Shown here: one piece after another, positions 6,533 to 14,001 of the stretch
Layout: each line of letters begins with the position of its first letter
Numbering within the stretch: the first letter of the stretch is position 1
From: UBA4716 sp036310525
Lineage (GTDB): Bacteria; Bacillota; Clostridia; UBA1381
Length of the DNA stretch: 16,580 bases
Assembly (NCBI GenBank): GCA_036310525.1
Contig: JAXJRQ010000129.1
Span: 1-16,580, forward strand
Direction: 5' to 3'
The notes under the pieces: generated by a model
What the model saw: only the letters and a program-made list of their open reading frames with translations
Told to the model about the DNA's origin: nothing
The model's database searches: none
Position numbers and translations under genes: made by a program

Positions 6533-7663
6533 TTGCAGATAAGAAACATAGCAAGAAATTCCGTAATGGAAAAACGCATTGAATGGGCACTGATGCTCGT
6601 AGTTTTGTGTCTTTCTGTGTTCGGGATAATCGTGATTTATTCAGCCACAAGGTCGCTTGGAACAAACTCCAATGTTATTGTGCAGAGTGCCGCATTTTTA
6701 ATGGGTACAGCGGCGATGCTGATTGCGTGGCGGTTTGATTATGAACAGTTTAAGAATATTATAAAGCAGATTTATATTTTTTGCATTGTCATTCTTGTGG
6801 CGGTATTGCTTTTTGGTATTTCAGGCGACTGGGGCGCACGAAGCTGGATTCGCTTTGGTATGATTGGTATTCAGCCTTCGGAAATTGCAAAAATTTGCTT
6901 TATAATTACGTTTTCGTATCATTTGTCGGCAATTCAGGAGAGCATAAATAAAATTCTTGTCGTGTTCGGACTGATTTTGCATCTTGCTTTGCCGGTAGGA
7001 CTTATTATGCTTCAGCCGGACTTGGGAAGTACACTTGTATTTTTGTTTATGTTCGTTTGTATGTTGTTTACGGCAAAAATTTCATGGAAATACATTATTC
7101 CTGTGGGATGTGCAGGAGTGCTGTCACTTCCTCTCATATACAAATATATGCTCAGTGAATATCAGCAAAAGCGTATTCAGGTATTTTTCAATCCTGAGCT
7201 TGACCCTCTAAACCGAGGTTATAACGTAATTCAGTCAAAAATTGCGGTAGGTTCGGGACAAATGTGGGGGAAAGGCTTTTTAAACGGAACACAGAATCAG
7301 CTCGGGTATCTGCCTACAAAATATACCGACTTCATTTTCTCTGTAATATGCGAGGAGTTTGGACTTATCGGTGCGGTGCTTGTTACTTTGGCATTATTTT
7401 TTGTTATCTGGAAATGCTTCAAGGTTGCTCAGCGTGCGGATAATCTGTTCGGAAGATATATTTGCGTCGGCGTAGGTGCGATGCTACTGTTTCATGTATT
7501 TGAAAATATCGGCATGTGCCTCGGACTTATGCCTGTTACGGGTATTCCTCTTCCGTTTATCAGTTACGGCGGTACTTCCGTAATGACAATGCTTGCAGGT
7601 ATCGGGCTTGTTATGAGCGTTTCGTATCACAATAAACCCAGAAGCGTATTTGACGTATATTAA
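6533..7663 (+). CDS. rodA: Rod-shape peptidoglycan glycosyltransferase RodA
   Basis: A 376-residue SEDS-family polytopic membrane protein that polymerises lipid II into glycan strands during cell elongation, normally with a class B penicillin-binding protein. Visible motifs are GARSWIRFGMIGIQPSEIAK (101-120), QPDLGS (161-166), TDFIF (265-269) with the likely catalytic Asp266, and PFISYGGTS (341-349). The DPLNRGYNVIQSKIAVGSG and LNGTQNQLGYLPTKYTDF blocks favour RodA over FtsW. The start is a TTG at 6533, 8 nt after GGAGG (6520-6524). The nearer ATG at 6528 opens only a four-codon frame that ends at TAA, and is too close to the ribosome binding site. About ten membrane segments are expected. 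No obvious terminator separates it from the downstream gene pair. Confidence 0.93.
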   Translation: MQIRNIARNSVMEKRIEWALMLVVLCLSVFGIIVIYSATRSLGTNSNVIVQSAAFLMGTAAMLIAWRFDYEQFKNIIKQIYIFCIVILVAVLLFGISGDWGARSWIRFGMIGIQPSEIAKICFIITFSYHLSAIQESINKILVVFGLILHLALPVGLIMLQPDLGSTLVFLFMFVCMLFTAKISWKYIIPVGCAGVLSLPLIYKYMLSEYQQKRIQVFFNPELDPLNRGYNVIQSKIAVGSGQMWGKGFLNGTQNQLGYLPTKYTDFIFSVICEEFGLIGAVLVTLALFFVIWKCFKVAQRADNLFGRYICVGVGAMLLFHVFENIGMCLGLMPVTGIPLPFISYGGTSVMTMLAGIGLVMSVSYHNKPRSVFDVY

Positions 7664-7732
7664 AACTCACAAATCACTGTTTTTTAGAATATTATAGCGT
7701 AGGAACTAATATTTTAAAAGGGAGTGATTTTT

Positions 7733-7990
7733 TTGTATGTGATAGTAGGCTCTGTTACAATGGCAACAAGACTCAAAAAGAAGCTTGAAGCCGCAAGCGG
7801 TCAGGGTGTTTCTGTGGTGCATACGCCTGCAAAGCTTGCGAAAACGAGTGGCTGCTCTTACTCCGTCCGTGCTGATAATAAGCTGTATTCCATGATTCAT
7901 CCGTTGTGCGATGAGCACGGTATACACATTAAAAAAATATATCTTGAAGAAGCTGTCGGAAAGGAGCGTATCTACAGTGCTGTACCTTGA
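7733..7990 (+). CDS. DUF3343 protein, putative Se/S carrier-like
   Basis: An 85-residue DUF3343 protein, a family annotated as putative selenium/sulfur carrier-like. It starts with YVIVGSVTMATRLKKKLE, followed by VVHTP (28-32) and GCSYSVR (40-46). Cys41 is the conserved candidate for carrying a persulfide or selenide. The start is taken as TTG 7733, 8 nt after GGGAG (7720-7724); the in-frame GTG at 7724 lies inside that ribosome binding site. Its last 14 nt overlap the cysteine desulfurase gene, whose ribosome binding site (AGGAG, 7962-7966) is inside this gene, so translation is probably coupled. The overlap suggests the protein receives sulfur or selenium from the desulfurase. That role is inferred from the family and the pairing. 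Confidence 0.8.
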   Translation: MYVIVGSVTMATRLKKKLEAASGQGVSVVHTPAKLAKTSGCSYSVRADNKLYSMIHPLCDEHGIHIKKIYLEEAVGKERIYSAVP

Positions 7991-9089
7991 TAATGCCGCA
8001 ACAAGTGTGAGAAAACCGTTTTCAGTGTATAAAGCTATGCTTACCGGCACACTGTTTAACAGTGTGAATGCGGGCAGAGGCGGACATAAGATGAGTGTCA
8101 GGGGTGCTGATATAATTGTGTCGGCGCAGGATGAAGCGGCGGAGCTATTTAATATTAAAAATCCGCAGAATATTGCATTTATGCCGAACGCAACGTACGG
8201 TCTTAATCTGGTTATATTGGGAATGTTAAAGGGCGGCGGTCATGCTGTCGTGACCTGTATGGAGCATAACAGCGTTCTCAGACCGGTACATCTTATGAGT
8301 AATTATACGGTTGTATGGGCGGATGATAAAGGATATGTAAATCCGCAAAAGGTGAAAGAAGCAATACGTGAGGACACGTGTCTTATTGTATGCACTCATG
8401 CTTCAAATGTATGCGGAAGTATACAGCCTGTGTGTGAAATAGGTAAAATTGCGAATGAAAATAATATACCCTTTCTTGTCGATGCAGCGCAGAGCGCCGG
8501 CTGTATAGAATGTGACGTGGAAAAAATGAAAGCGGATTTTCTGGTGTTTTCGGGACATAAGGGACTTATGGGCCCGCTCGGCAGCGGTGGAGTGTATGTA
8601 AGAGATGCTAAAAAACTTTCTCCGGTGATTACGGGGGGAACGGGAAGCAGTTCTGAAAGCCTTGAACAGCCGTTGTTTATGCCCGATATGCTTCATAGCG
8701 GAACAATGAATGTTCCGGCAATAAAGGCGCTGGGCGAGGGAATAAAGTTTATACGTAAAACGGGTGTAAATACGATATATGAAAAGGAAAAATTCCTTGC
8801 GGATAAATTTGAAGACTGCCTGAGGAATATGGGTAAAATCAAGGTTTACGGCGGAGAAAACAAGACGGGAACCGTTGCGTTTAATATCGTGGGAAAAACG
8901 TCGGGAGAAACTGCGCAGGCTATAGGTGATAAAATTGCGCTTCGTGCCGGCTATCACTGTGCACCGCTTGCACATAAAGCGCTCGGTACTGAAAAAACAG
9001 GTGCGGTGCGTGCGTCATTCGGATTTTTTAATAAAAAATCCGATGTGGAAAGGGCAGTAGATGCCGTATGGAAAATACGTGATGTATAA
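7977..9089 (+). CDS. Cysteine desulfurase family protein (class V aminotransferase)
   Basis: A 370-residue PLP enzyme of the NifS/SufS-like class V aminotransferase fold, closest in pattern to the TIGR01977 (EF2568-like) group. The start is GTG 7977, giving the normal opening MLYLDNAATS. His97 in CMEHNS stacks on PLP, Asp169 is in FLVDAAQSAG, Lys195 in FSGHKG is the Schiff-base lysine, and Cys328 in RAGYHCAPLAHKALGT is the likely persulfide cysteine. Members release sulfur (or selenium) from cysteine/selenocysteine to a carrier. The overlapping DUF3343 gene is the obvious partner. No iscU, sufU or selD lies nearby, so a role in general iron-sulfur assembly is less likely than a specialised S/Se delivery role. 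All catalytic residues are present. Confidence 0.9.
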   Translation: MLYLDNAATSVRKPFSVYKAMLTGTLFNSVNAGRGGHKMSVRGADIIVSAQDEAAELFNIKNPQNIAFMPNATYGLNLVILGMLKGGGHAVVTCMEHNSVLRPVHLMSNYTVVWADDKGYVNPQKVKEAIREDTCLIVCTHASNVCGSIQPVCEIGKIANENNIPFLVDAAQSAGCIECDVEKMKADFLVFSGHKGLMGPLGSGGVYVRDAKKLSPVITGGTGSSSESLEQPLFMPDMLHSGTMNVPAIKALGEGIKFIRKTGVNTIYEKEKFLADKFEDCLRNMGKIKVYGGENKTGTVAFNIVGKTSGETAQAIGDKIALRAGYHCAPLAHKALGTEKTGAVRASFGFFNKKSDVERAVDAVWKIRDV

Positions 9090-9091
9090 AT

Positions 9092-9131
9092 AAAAACCAA
9101 AATGGAGTGTTTACTCCATTTTGGTTTTTTT
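9092..9131. terminator. Bidirectional intrinsic terminator at the convergent junction
   Basis: AAAACCAAAATGGAGT (9093-9108) pairs perfectly with 9113-9128 across a GTTT loop. The plus strand ends in a run of seven T residues (9125-9131) and the minus strand in TTTTTATTTA. It therefore serves both the cysteine desulfurase (+) and the cyclophilin (-) transcripts. Confidence 0.9.
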
Positions 9132-9132
9132 A

Positions 9133-9606
9133 TTATGCCATTCTGATTGTTTTTATAATTTGTGGTTCAATCGGACAATCCTGATAGTCGGTTGCGGTTT
9201 CTGCAATTGCGTCAACTATGTCCATACCCTCAGTAACCTTACCGAATGCAGCATATTCGCCGTCAAGATGCGGAGCATCTGCATGCATGATAAAGAACTG
9301 TGATGATGCACTGTTCGGGAAGATAGTTCTTGCCATTGAAAGTACGCCTCTTGTATGCTTTAAGGGATTGTCAACACCGTTTTTCGTGAATTCACCCTTA
9401 ATGCTTTCGGTGTGCTTCTGTTCACCGTCTACTGTCATGCCGCCGCCCTGAATCATAAAGCCGCTGATAACACGGTGGAAGATAAGACCGTCAAAGAAAT
9501 TCTCTTCGATAAGCTTAACAAAGTTTGCTACGGTAATCGGTGCAGATGCGGGATAAAGCTCTGCTTTAATGATACCGCCGTTTTCCATTACGATTTCTAT
9601 ATCCAT
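9133..9606 (-). CDS. Peptidyl-prolyl cis-trans isomerase, cyclophilin type (cytosolic)
   Basis: A 157-residue cyclophilin with no signal peptide, expected to catalyse proline isomerisation in the cytosol. It contains FHRVISGFMIQGGG (43-56) with catalytic Arg45, RGVLSMART (86-94), SSQFFIMH (101-108) and HLDGEYAAFGKVTEGM (113-128). The position of the human cyclosporin-contact Trp is His here, as in many bacterial forms. The start is ATG 9606: GGAG lies 6 nt upstream, and the alternative TTG at 9618 overlaps that ribosome binding site. It is the last gene before the bidirectional terminator. It is a close paralogue of the neighbouring lipoprotein cyclophilin, 37 nt upstream in the transcript, including a run of 22 identical residues, so a tandem duplication is likely. 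Confidence 0.93.
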   Translation of the reverse strand: MDIEIVMENGGIIKAELYPASAPITVANFVKLIEENFFDGLIFHRVISGFMIQGGGMTVDGEQKHTESIKGEFTKNGVDNPLKHTRGVLSMARTIFPNSASSQFFIMHADAPHLDGEYAAFGKVTEGMDIVDAIAETATDYQDCPIEPQIIKTIRMA

Positions 9607-9643
9607 TTTAAACTCCAATCTGCCATAAAAAGGCTGTCAATAA

Positions 9644-10237
9644 TTATTCATCAAATCTGATTGTTTTAATAATAACCGGTGTAACGGGTACATCGCTCAT
9701 GCCGTTGGGAAGAGTTGTGGTTTTTGAAGCTGCAATCGCATCAACAACCTCCATACCCTCTGTAACTTTACCGAATGCGGCATATTCGCCGTCAAGATGC
9801 GGACTTTTCTTGTGCATGATAAAGAACTGTGATGAAGCACTGTTCTTTACATTTGTACGTGCCATTGAAAGCACACCTCTTTCGTGTGAAAGGCTGTTTT
9901 TAACGCCGTTTGACTCGAATTCGCCCTTGATTGCTTCGGCTTTTTTCTGGTTCATATCCTTGTCAAAGCCGCCGCCCTGAATCATGAAACCACTGATAAC
10001 ACGGTGGAAGATAAGACCGTCAAAGAAATTTTCACTGATTAGCTTTTTGAAATTTTCAACGGTAATCGGTGCAATTTCGGGATATAATTCCGCTTTAATA
10101 GTTTTTCCGTCAGCAAGCTCTATCACGATATTGTTGTTTTGTGAAACCGAGCTGTCGGCTGTCTTTTCACTTTTGCATGATGACAGTGTAAAAACTGTCA
10201 CCATGCAAAGAATAATTGCAGTAATAATTTTTTTCAT
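9644..10237 (-). CDS. Lipoprotein peptidyl-prolyl cis-trans isomerase, cyclophilin type
   Basis: A 197-residue cyclophilin with a lipoprotein signal: KK start, hydrophobic 4-17, lipobox LSSC with Cys21. A short polar linker (22-35) leads to a complete cyclophilin domain: FHRVISGFMIQGGG (77-90, catalytic Arg79), RGVLSMART (120-128), SSQFFIMH (135-142) and HLDGEYAAFGKVTEGM (147-162). It should sit on the outer face of the membrane and help fold secreted proteins. Its ATG shares one base with the gyrA stop (TAATG), and the ribosome binding site AAGGAG lies within the last codons of gyrA. Its translation is therefore probably coupled to gyrA, an unusual partner for a secreted chaperone. It is a paralogue of the downstream cytosolic enzyme. 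Confidence 0.93.
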   Translation of the reverse strand: MKKIITAIILCMVTVFTLSSCKSEKTADSSVSQNNNIVIELADGKTIKAELYPEIAPITVENFKKLISENFFDGLIFHRVISGFMIQGGGFDKDMNQKKAEAIKGEFESNGVKNSLSHERGVLSMARTNVKNSASSQFFIMHKKSPHLDGEYAAFGKVTEGMEVVDAIAASKTTTLPNGMSDVPVTPVIIKTIRFDE

Positions 10238-12795
10238 TATTCTTCGTCTCCTTCAGAAGCTTCTGTATCCGAAACTACGGTATTTTCTTCGCTTACAGGC
10301 TCTTCGCCCTCTGTTGCTTCGCCCTCTGCTTCTTCTTCCTCGTATCTTTCAGTAAGAGCAAGGCTTACAACGCTTACTTCATCAGCAAGACGCATCAAAC
10401 GTACACCCTGAGTCTGTCTGCCGAAGGTGCTTATTTCGTCGGCGTGCATTCTTATAACAACACCCTCTGAGGTAATAAGCATAACGTCTTCGCTGTCATT
10501 AACAGATGTCATGCCGACAAGCTTACCTGTCTTGTCAGTGATTCGATAAGTAAATATACCCTTACCGCCTCTTGACTGAGCACGATATTCTTCAACCTCT
10601 GTTTTCTTACCGTAGCCGTTTTCAGTTACCATGAGAAGTGTTTCGCCCTCACCGGGAACGGTTGCACTCACAACGAAGTCGCCGTCATGCAGTCTGATAC
10701 CACGTACACCACGTGTGGTTCTGCCCATTGAACGTACATCCTTTTCATTGAAGCGGATAGCAAGACCGTCATGTGTTGCAATAACGATTTCCTGCTCGCC
10801 GTCTGTCAGACGTACACTTATCAGCTCGTCACCCTCGACAAGCTCAATAGCTCTTAAGCCGTTCTGGCGAATACGTGAGTAGTCCATAAGGTCGGTCTTT
10901 TTGATAAGACCGTTTCTCGTAACAAAAGTTAGATAATTACCCTTTTCAAATGTCTTAATCGGAATCATCGCCGATATTTTTTCGCCCTGTTCAAGCGGCA
11001 GAAGATTTACAATAGCCATACCCTTTGCCTGACGTGTAGCTTCGGGAATCTGATAACCCTTAAGCTGATATACAATGCCGCGTGTGGTAAAGAAAAGTAT
11101 ATTGTGGTGGGTTGAGGTTGTGAACAGATGCTCAACAAAGTCCTCTTCACGTGTTGTTATACCCGTAATACCTCTTCCGCCTCTGCGCTGTGACTTATAC
11201 GTATCAACCGGCATACGCTTTGTATAGCCATTATGAGTAACTGTTACAATACATTCTTCCTCTTCGATAAGGTCTTCATCATCTATATCGTTGAAGTTGG
11301 CTGTAATTTCTGTTCTTCTTGAATCGCCGTACTTGTTCTTGATTGCGATAAGGTCTTCCTTGACAATATCAAGGATTTTACTTTCGTTTGCAAGAATATC
11401 GTTGTATTCTGCGATTTTAGCAACAAGCTCGTCATATTCAGCTTCAATCTTATCACGTTCCATGCCTGACAAACGTCCCAACTGCATCTGAACGATAGCG
11501 GTTGCCTGAATATCGTCAAGTCCGAAGCGTTCTATAAGAGCAGTTTTTGCATCGGGAATACTCTTTGAAGCACGTATTATCTTGATAACCTCGTCAACAT
11601 TATCAATAACTGTCTTGTAGCCTTCGAGAAGATGAGCTCTTTCCTGAGCCTTTTTAAGGTCGTATTCTGTTCTTCTCTTGATTACATCCTCCTGATGAGC
11701 AACGTAATAGTCTATCATTTCCTTAAGATTAAGGATTTTAGGCTGTTTGTCAACAAGCGCAAGCAGAATTACGCCGAAGGTGTCCTGCATCTGAGTGAAC
11801 TTATAAAGGTTATTCAGAACTACATTCGGGTTTGCATCACGCTTAAGCTCAATGATAAGATGGATGTCCTCATCCGACTCGTCACGTGTTGATGAAATGC
11901 CGTCAAGCTTACCGTCACGTACAAGCTCGTTAATATGCTTTTCAAGCTGAGCCTTGTTAACCTTATACGGGATTTCCGAAACGTGTATTCTCGGTCTGCC
12001 ATGCTTGTCCTCTTCTATCTCGGCTTTTGCACGGAGAGTGATTTTACCACGTCCTGTTGTATATGCCTGACGAATACCGCCTCTGCCCATGATTACGCCG
12101 CCAGTGGGGAAGTCGGGACCGGGCATGTAGTTCATCAGCTCTTCAATAGTTATCATCGGATCGTCAATGCTTGCAAGAATTGCATCAATACATTCCGAGA
12201 GATTATGCGGCGGAATATTGGTAGCCATACCAACCGCAATACCGTTACTTCCGTTTACAAGAAGCTGTGGAAAACGTGACGGAAGAACGTCAGGCTCCTG
12301 AAGCTTATCGTCGAAGTTGGGGACAAAATCAACGGTTTCCTTTTCGATGTCGCTGAGCATCAGGGCTGAAATCTTTGACATTTTTGCTTCCGTATAACGG
12401 TAAGCAGCAGGTGGGTCGCCGTCGATTGAACCGAAGTTACCTTTACCGAATACAAGAGGATAACGAAGCGAGAAGTCCTGACCCAGACGTACCATTGCAT
12501 CATATACCGAAGCGTCACCATGCGGATGGTATTTACCGAGCACAGAACCAACGGTGGTCGCCGACTTACGGAAGTCATTTTCGTATAAAAGATTTCCTTC
12601 GTACATATCGTACAGGATACGGCGGTGAACAGGCTTTAAACCGTCACGCACGTCGGGAAGCGCACGGCTGACAATAACGCTCATGGCGTAGTCAATGTAC
12701 GCTTTTTTCATTTCCCTGTCAAGGTCAACATTGACAATTTTTTGATTTTCAATGATTGACATATCCAGTTCTTTTTCTTTGGATTTTTTAGCCAT
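10237..12795 (-). CDS. gyrA: DNA gyrase subunit A
   Basis: An 852-residue gyrase A subunit, which cuts and rejoins DNA while GyrB drives negative supercoiling. The start is ATG 12795 because GGAGG (12805-12801) precedes it; the ATG at 12807 overlaps that site. The breakage domain has ALPDVRDGLKPVHRRIL (45-61) and the quinolone region around HPHGDASVYD (90-99). The catalytic tyrosine is Tyr134 in AAYRYTEAKM. The C-terminal beta-pinwheel carries the GyrA box QRRGGRG (536-542), which separates gyrase from topoisomerase IV ParC. An acidic tail occupies about 818-852. Ala95 sits at the position equivalent to E. coli Ser83. gyrB is not adjacent. The gene has its own promoter and hairpin-rich leader, and overlaps a cyclophilin gene by one base. 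Confidence 0.97.
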   Translation of the reverse strand: MAKKSKEKELDMSIIENQKIVNVDLDREMKKAYIDYAMSVIVSRALPDVRDGLKPVHRRILYDMYEGNLLYENDFRKSATTVGSVLGKYHPHGDASVYDAMVRLGQDFSLRYPLVFGKGNFGSIDGDPPAAYRYTEAKMSKISALMLSDIEKETVDFVPNFDDKLQEPDVLPSRFPQLLVNGSNGIAVGMATNIPPHNLSECIDAILASIDDPMITIEELMNYMPGPDFPTGGVIMGRGGIRQAYTTGRGKITLRAKAEIEEDKHGRPRIHVSEIPYKVNKAQLEKHINELVRDGKLDGISSTRDESDEDIHLIIELKRDANPNVVLNNLYKFTQMQDTFGVILLALVDKQPKILNLKEMIDYYVAHQEDVIKRRTEYDLKKAQERAHLLEGYKTVIDNVDEVIKIIRASKSIPDAKTALIERFGLDDIQATAIVQMQLGRLSGMERDKIEAEYDELVAKIAEYNDILANESKILDIVKEDLIAIKNKYGDSRRTEITANFNDIDDEDLIEEEECIVTVTHNGYTKRMPVDTYKSQRRGGRGITGITTREEDFVEHLFTTSTHHNILFFTTRGIVYQLKGYQIPEATRQAKGMAIVNLLPLEQGEKISAMIPIKTFEKGNYLTFVTRNGLIKKTDLMDYSRIRQNGLRAIELVEGDELISVRLTDGEQEIVIATHDGLAIRFNEKDVRSMGRTTRGVRGIRLHDGDFVVSATVPGEGETLLMVTENGYGKKTEVEEYRAQSRGGKGIFTYRITDKTGKLVGMTSVNDSEDVMLITSEGVVIRMHADEISTFGRQTQGVRLMRLADEVSVVSLALTERYEEEEAEGEATEGEEPVSEENTVVSDTEASEGDEE

Positions 12796-12807
12796 AATAT
12801 CCTCCAT

Positions 12808-12855
12808 GCCGCTTTTTGCGGCTCAAATATTAATCTAAAAGCCGTATTTTGCGGC
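12808..12855 (-). promoter_or_regulatory. gyrA leader with two near-identical hairpins
   Basis: Read on the minus strand, the gyrA leader contains GCCGCAAAATACGGC (12855-12841) and GCCGCAAAAAGCGGC (12822-12808), differing at two positions and spaced 33 nt start to start. Each folds into a 4-5 bp GC stem with an A-rich loop. The second hairpin ends two bases before the GGAGG ribosome binding site, so protein binding to it or its melting could control translation. The regulatory role is inferred. Confidence 0.55.
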
Positions 12856-12866
12856 CTTTCGTTTTT

Positions 12867-12875
12867 ATTATATCA
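12867..12875 (-). promoter_or_regulatory. Possible second gyrA promoter (extended -10)
   Basis: On the minus strand, TGATATAAT (TGn plus TATAAT, 12875-12867) forms an extended -10 box 19 bp downstream of the main one. Its -35 position overlaps the first -10 and matches poorly, so activity is uncertain. Confidence 0.4.
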
Positions 12876-12885
12876 CAACATATTA

Positions 12886-12914
12886 ATTATACCATATTTT
12901 ATAGAAAATTGCAA
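12886..12914 (-). promoter_or_regulatory. Sigma-A promoter for gyrA
   Basis: On the minus strand, TTGCAA (12914-12909), a 17-nt spacer ending in TGG, then TATAAT (12891-12886): an extended -10 promoter between the methyltransferase stop and gyrA. The -35 box is the same TTGCAA as in the putP promoter. The leader would be about 85 nt. Confidence 0.7.
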
Positions 12915-12930
12915 GGTTTTAAGCGTATTT

Positions 12931-13668
12931 TCATCGGCATACAAATACAATTCTTTCATCATTTTTTTTCGGCTTTTCAAATGTTAGATAGCTGTAGGTG
13001 TCTATTTTTGAGAAGCCTGCTTTTTTCAGAATATATCTGAGCTCTGATACGGAATATGCCTTTTGCAGATGCCTTTCCTCAAAGCGTTTATAGCCGTGCT
13101 TTTCCTTCACAAAAAACGTCAGAAACATATCCGAAATGTTTTTATTTTCTATATAATTGTTCTGCCACGTATAAAATACATCCTTGCCGGGATAAACGAA
13201 TGTGTTTTTCCCGATTGTATTTTTAAGCTTATAGCGTGTGCTTATATCGAATATAAACAGTGCATCCTTTTCCATAAAGCAACGCTTGATTTTTGTAAAT
13301 GTATCAAGCAGAACCCTGGGTGCAAGCACGTAGTTTATGCCGTCTATCATGCACAAAAATGCGTCCATAGTACCGTACAGGTCAATATCTGCCATGTTCT
13401 GATTAAGATAAAGAATATCAAGACCTTCCGACTTTTCACGGGCGATATTGAGCATATCCTCGGAAATATCAACAGCGGTCATGTCATAACCACGCTTTGC
13501 AAGCGGAATTGTCACATTTCCCGTACCACATGCCAGCTCGCATACAAGATTGGGGTTTATGCCATAATGCGTAAAAATATTTTCTATGTAATCTGCAAGC
13601 CTTTCGTAATTTATGTCACCATGCATCAGCCGGTCATAAATCATAGCGAAATCGCCGTAGCTTTTCAT
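12931..13668 (-). CDS. Class I SAM-dependent methyltransferase
   Basis: A 245-residue protein with a Rossmann-like SAM-binding domain. Motif I, CELACGTGN (43-51), is the glycine-rich loop. Asp67 in AVDISEDML is the acidic residue expected to bind the ribose hydroxyls, and NMADIDL (about 90-96) is the adenine-contact region. The C-terminal half has a beta-rich segment with YTWQNNYIENKNISDMFLTFFV, as in the common Firmicutes 'class I SAM-dependent methyltransferase' paired with small regulators. The substrate cannot be told from the sequence. Its ATG overlaps the TGA of the yerC-like gene by 4 nt (ATGA, 13668-13665), so the two are translationally coupled. It is followed by gyrA with a separate promoter. 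Confidence 0.85.
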   Translation of the reverse strand: MKSYGDFAMIYDRLMHGDINYERLADYIENIFTHYGINPNLVCELACGTGNVTIPLAKRGYDMTAVDISEDMLNIAREKSEGLDILYLNQNMADIDLYGTMDAFLCMIDGINYVLAPRVLLDTFTKIKRCFMEKDALFIFDISTRYKLKNTIGKNTFVYPGKDVFYTWQNNYIENKNISDMFLTFFVKEKHGYKRFEERHLQKAYSVSELRYILKKAGFSKIDTYSYLTFEKPKKNDERIVFVCR

Positions 13669-13958
13669 TGAGCGTCCTCCCTCAATCTTTTAATCACTAA
13701 ATTATAGCCGTCTTTGCCGTAATTTATACATTTATTTACTCGGCTTATGGTTGCTGTTGAAGCTCCCGTTTCAGCGGCAATGTCGGAATAAACCTTTTTG
13801 TCGGTAAGCATCTGTGCCACTTCAAGGCGCTGGCTGAGTGATTTTATTTCCGCAATGGTGCATAAATCCTCAAAAAAGTTATAACATTCCTCCATTGTTT
13901 CAAGCTTTAAAACGGCTTTCATGAGGTTGTCCGTAGATTCATTGTTCAATTCTTTCAA
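13665..13958 (-). CDS. yerC: YerC/YecD family TrpR-like transcriptional regulator
   Basis: A 97-residue all-helical protein of the TrpR superfamily, YerC/YecD branch. The conserved core ECYNFFEDLCTIAEIKSLSQ (24-43) and RLEVAQML (44-51) precedes a helix-turn-helix, VYSDIAAETGASTATISRV (56-74), ending RVNKCINYG. It should bind DNA as a dimer; its ligand and targets are unknown. The start is a TTG at 13958. An upstream ATG opens a four-codon frame whose TGA overlaps that TTG, and it abuts the AAAGGA site too closely to be the gene start. It is the first gene of a unit with the methyltransferase, from a promoter at 14002-14030. It resembles the well-known family closely. Confidence 0.9.
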   Translation of the reverse strand: MKELNNESTDNLMKAVLKLETMEECYNFFEDLCTIAEIKSLSQRLEVAQMLTDKKVYSDIAAETGASTATISRVNKCINYGKDGYNLVIKRLREDAQ

Positions 13959-14001
13959 GATATTTTCATTCCTTTCGTTGGTGGAATTTTCATATATAAA
14001 T

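Noticed and set aside
8403..8975. 190-codon minus-strand frame inside the cysteine desulfurase gene
   Set aside because: Composition is rich in Arg, Ser and Phe, as expected from an antisense shadow; the plus-strand gene has complete catalytic motifs.
9699..9980. Plus-strand frame opposite the lipoprotein cyclophilin, similar to one at 9218-9451
   Set aside because: Their similarity only mirrors the similarity of the two cyclophilin genes on the other strand.
10237..12795. Topoisomerase IV subunit ParC instead of GyrA
   Set aside because: The C-terminal domain contains a complete GyrA box (QRRGGRG) and full-length pinwheel repeats.
13063..13671. 202-codon plus-strand frame opposite the methyltransferase
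   Set aside because: Antisense shadow with Cys/His/Ile-rich low-complexity translation and no initiation signal; the minus-strand gene has a clear SAM motif and coupled start.
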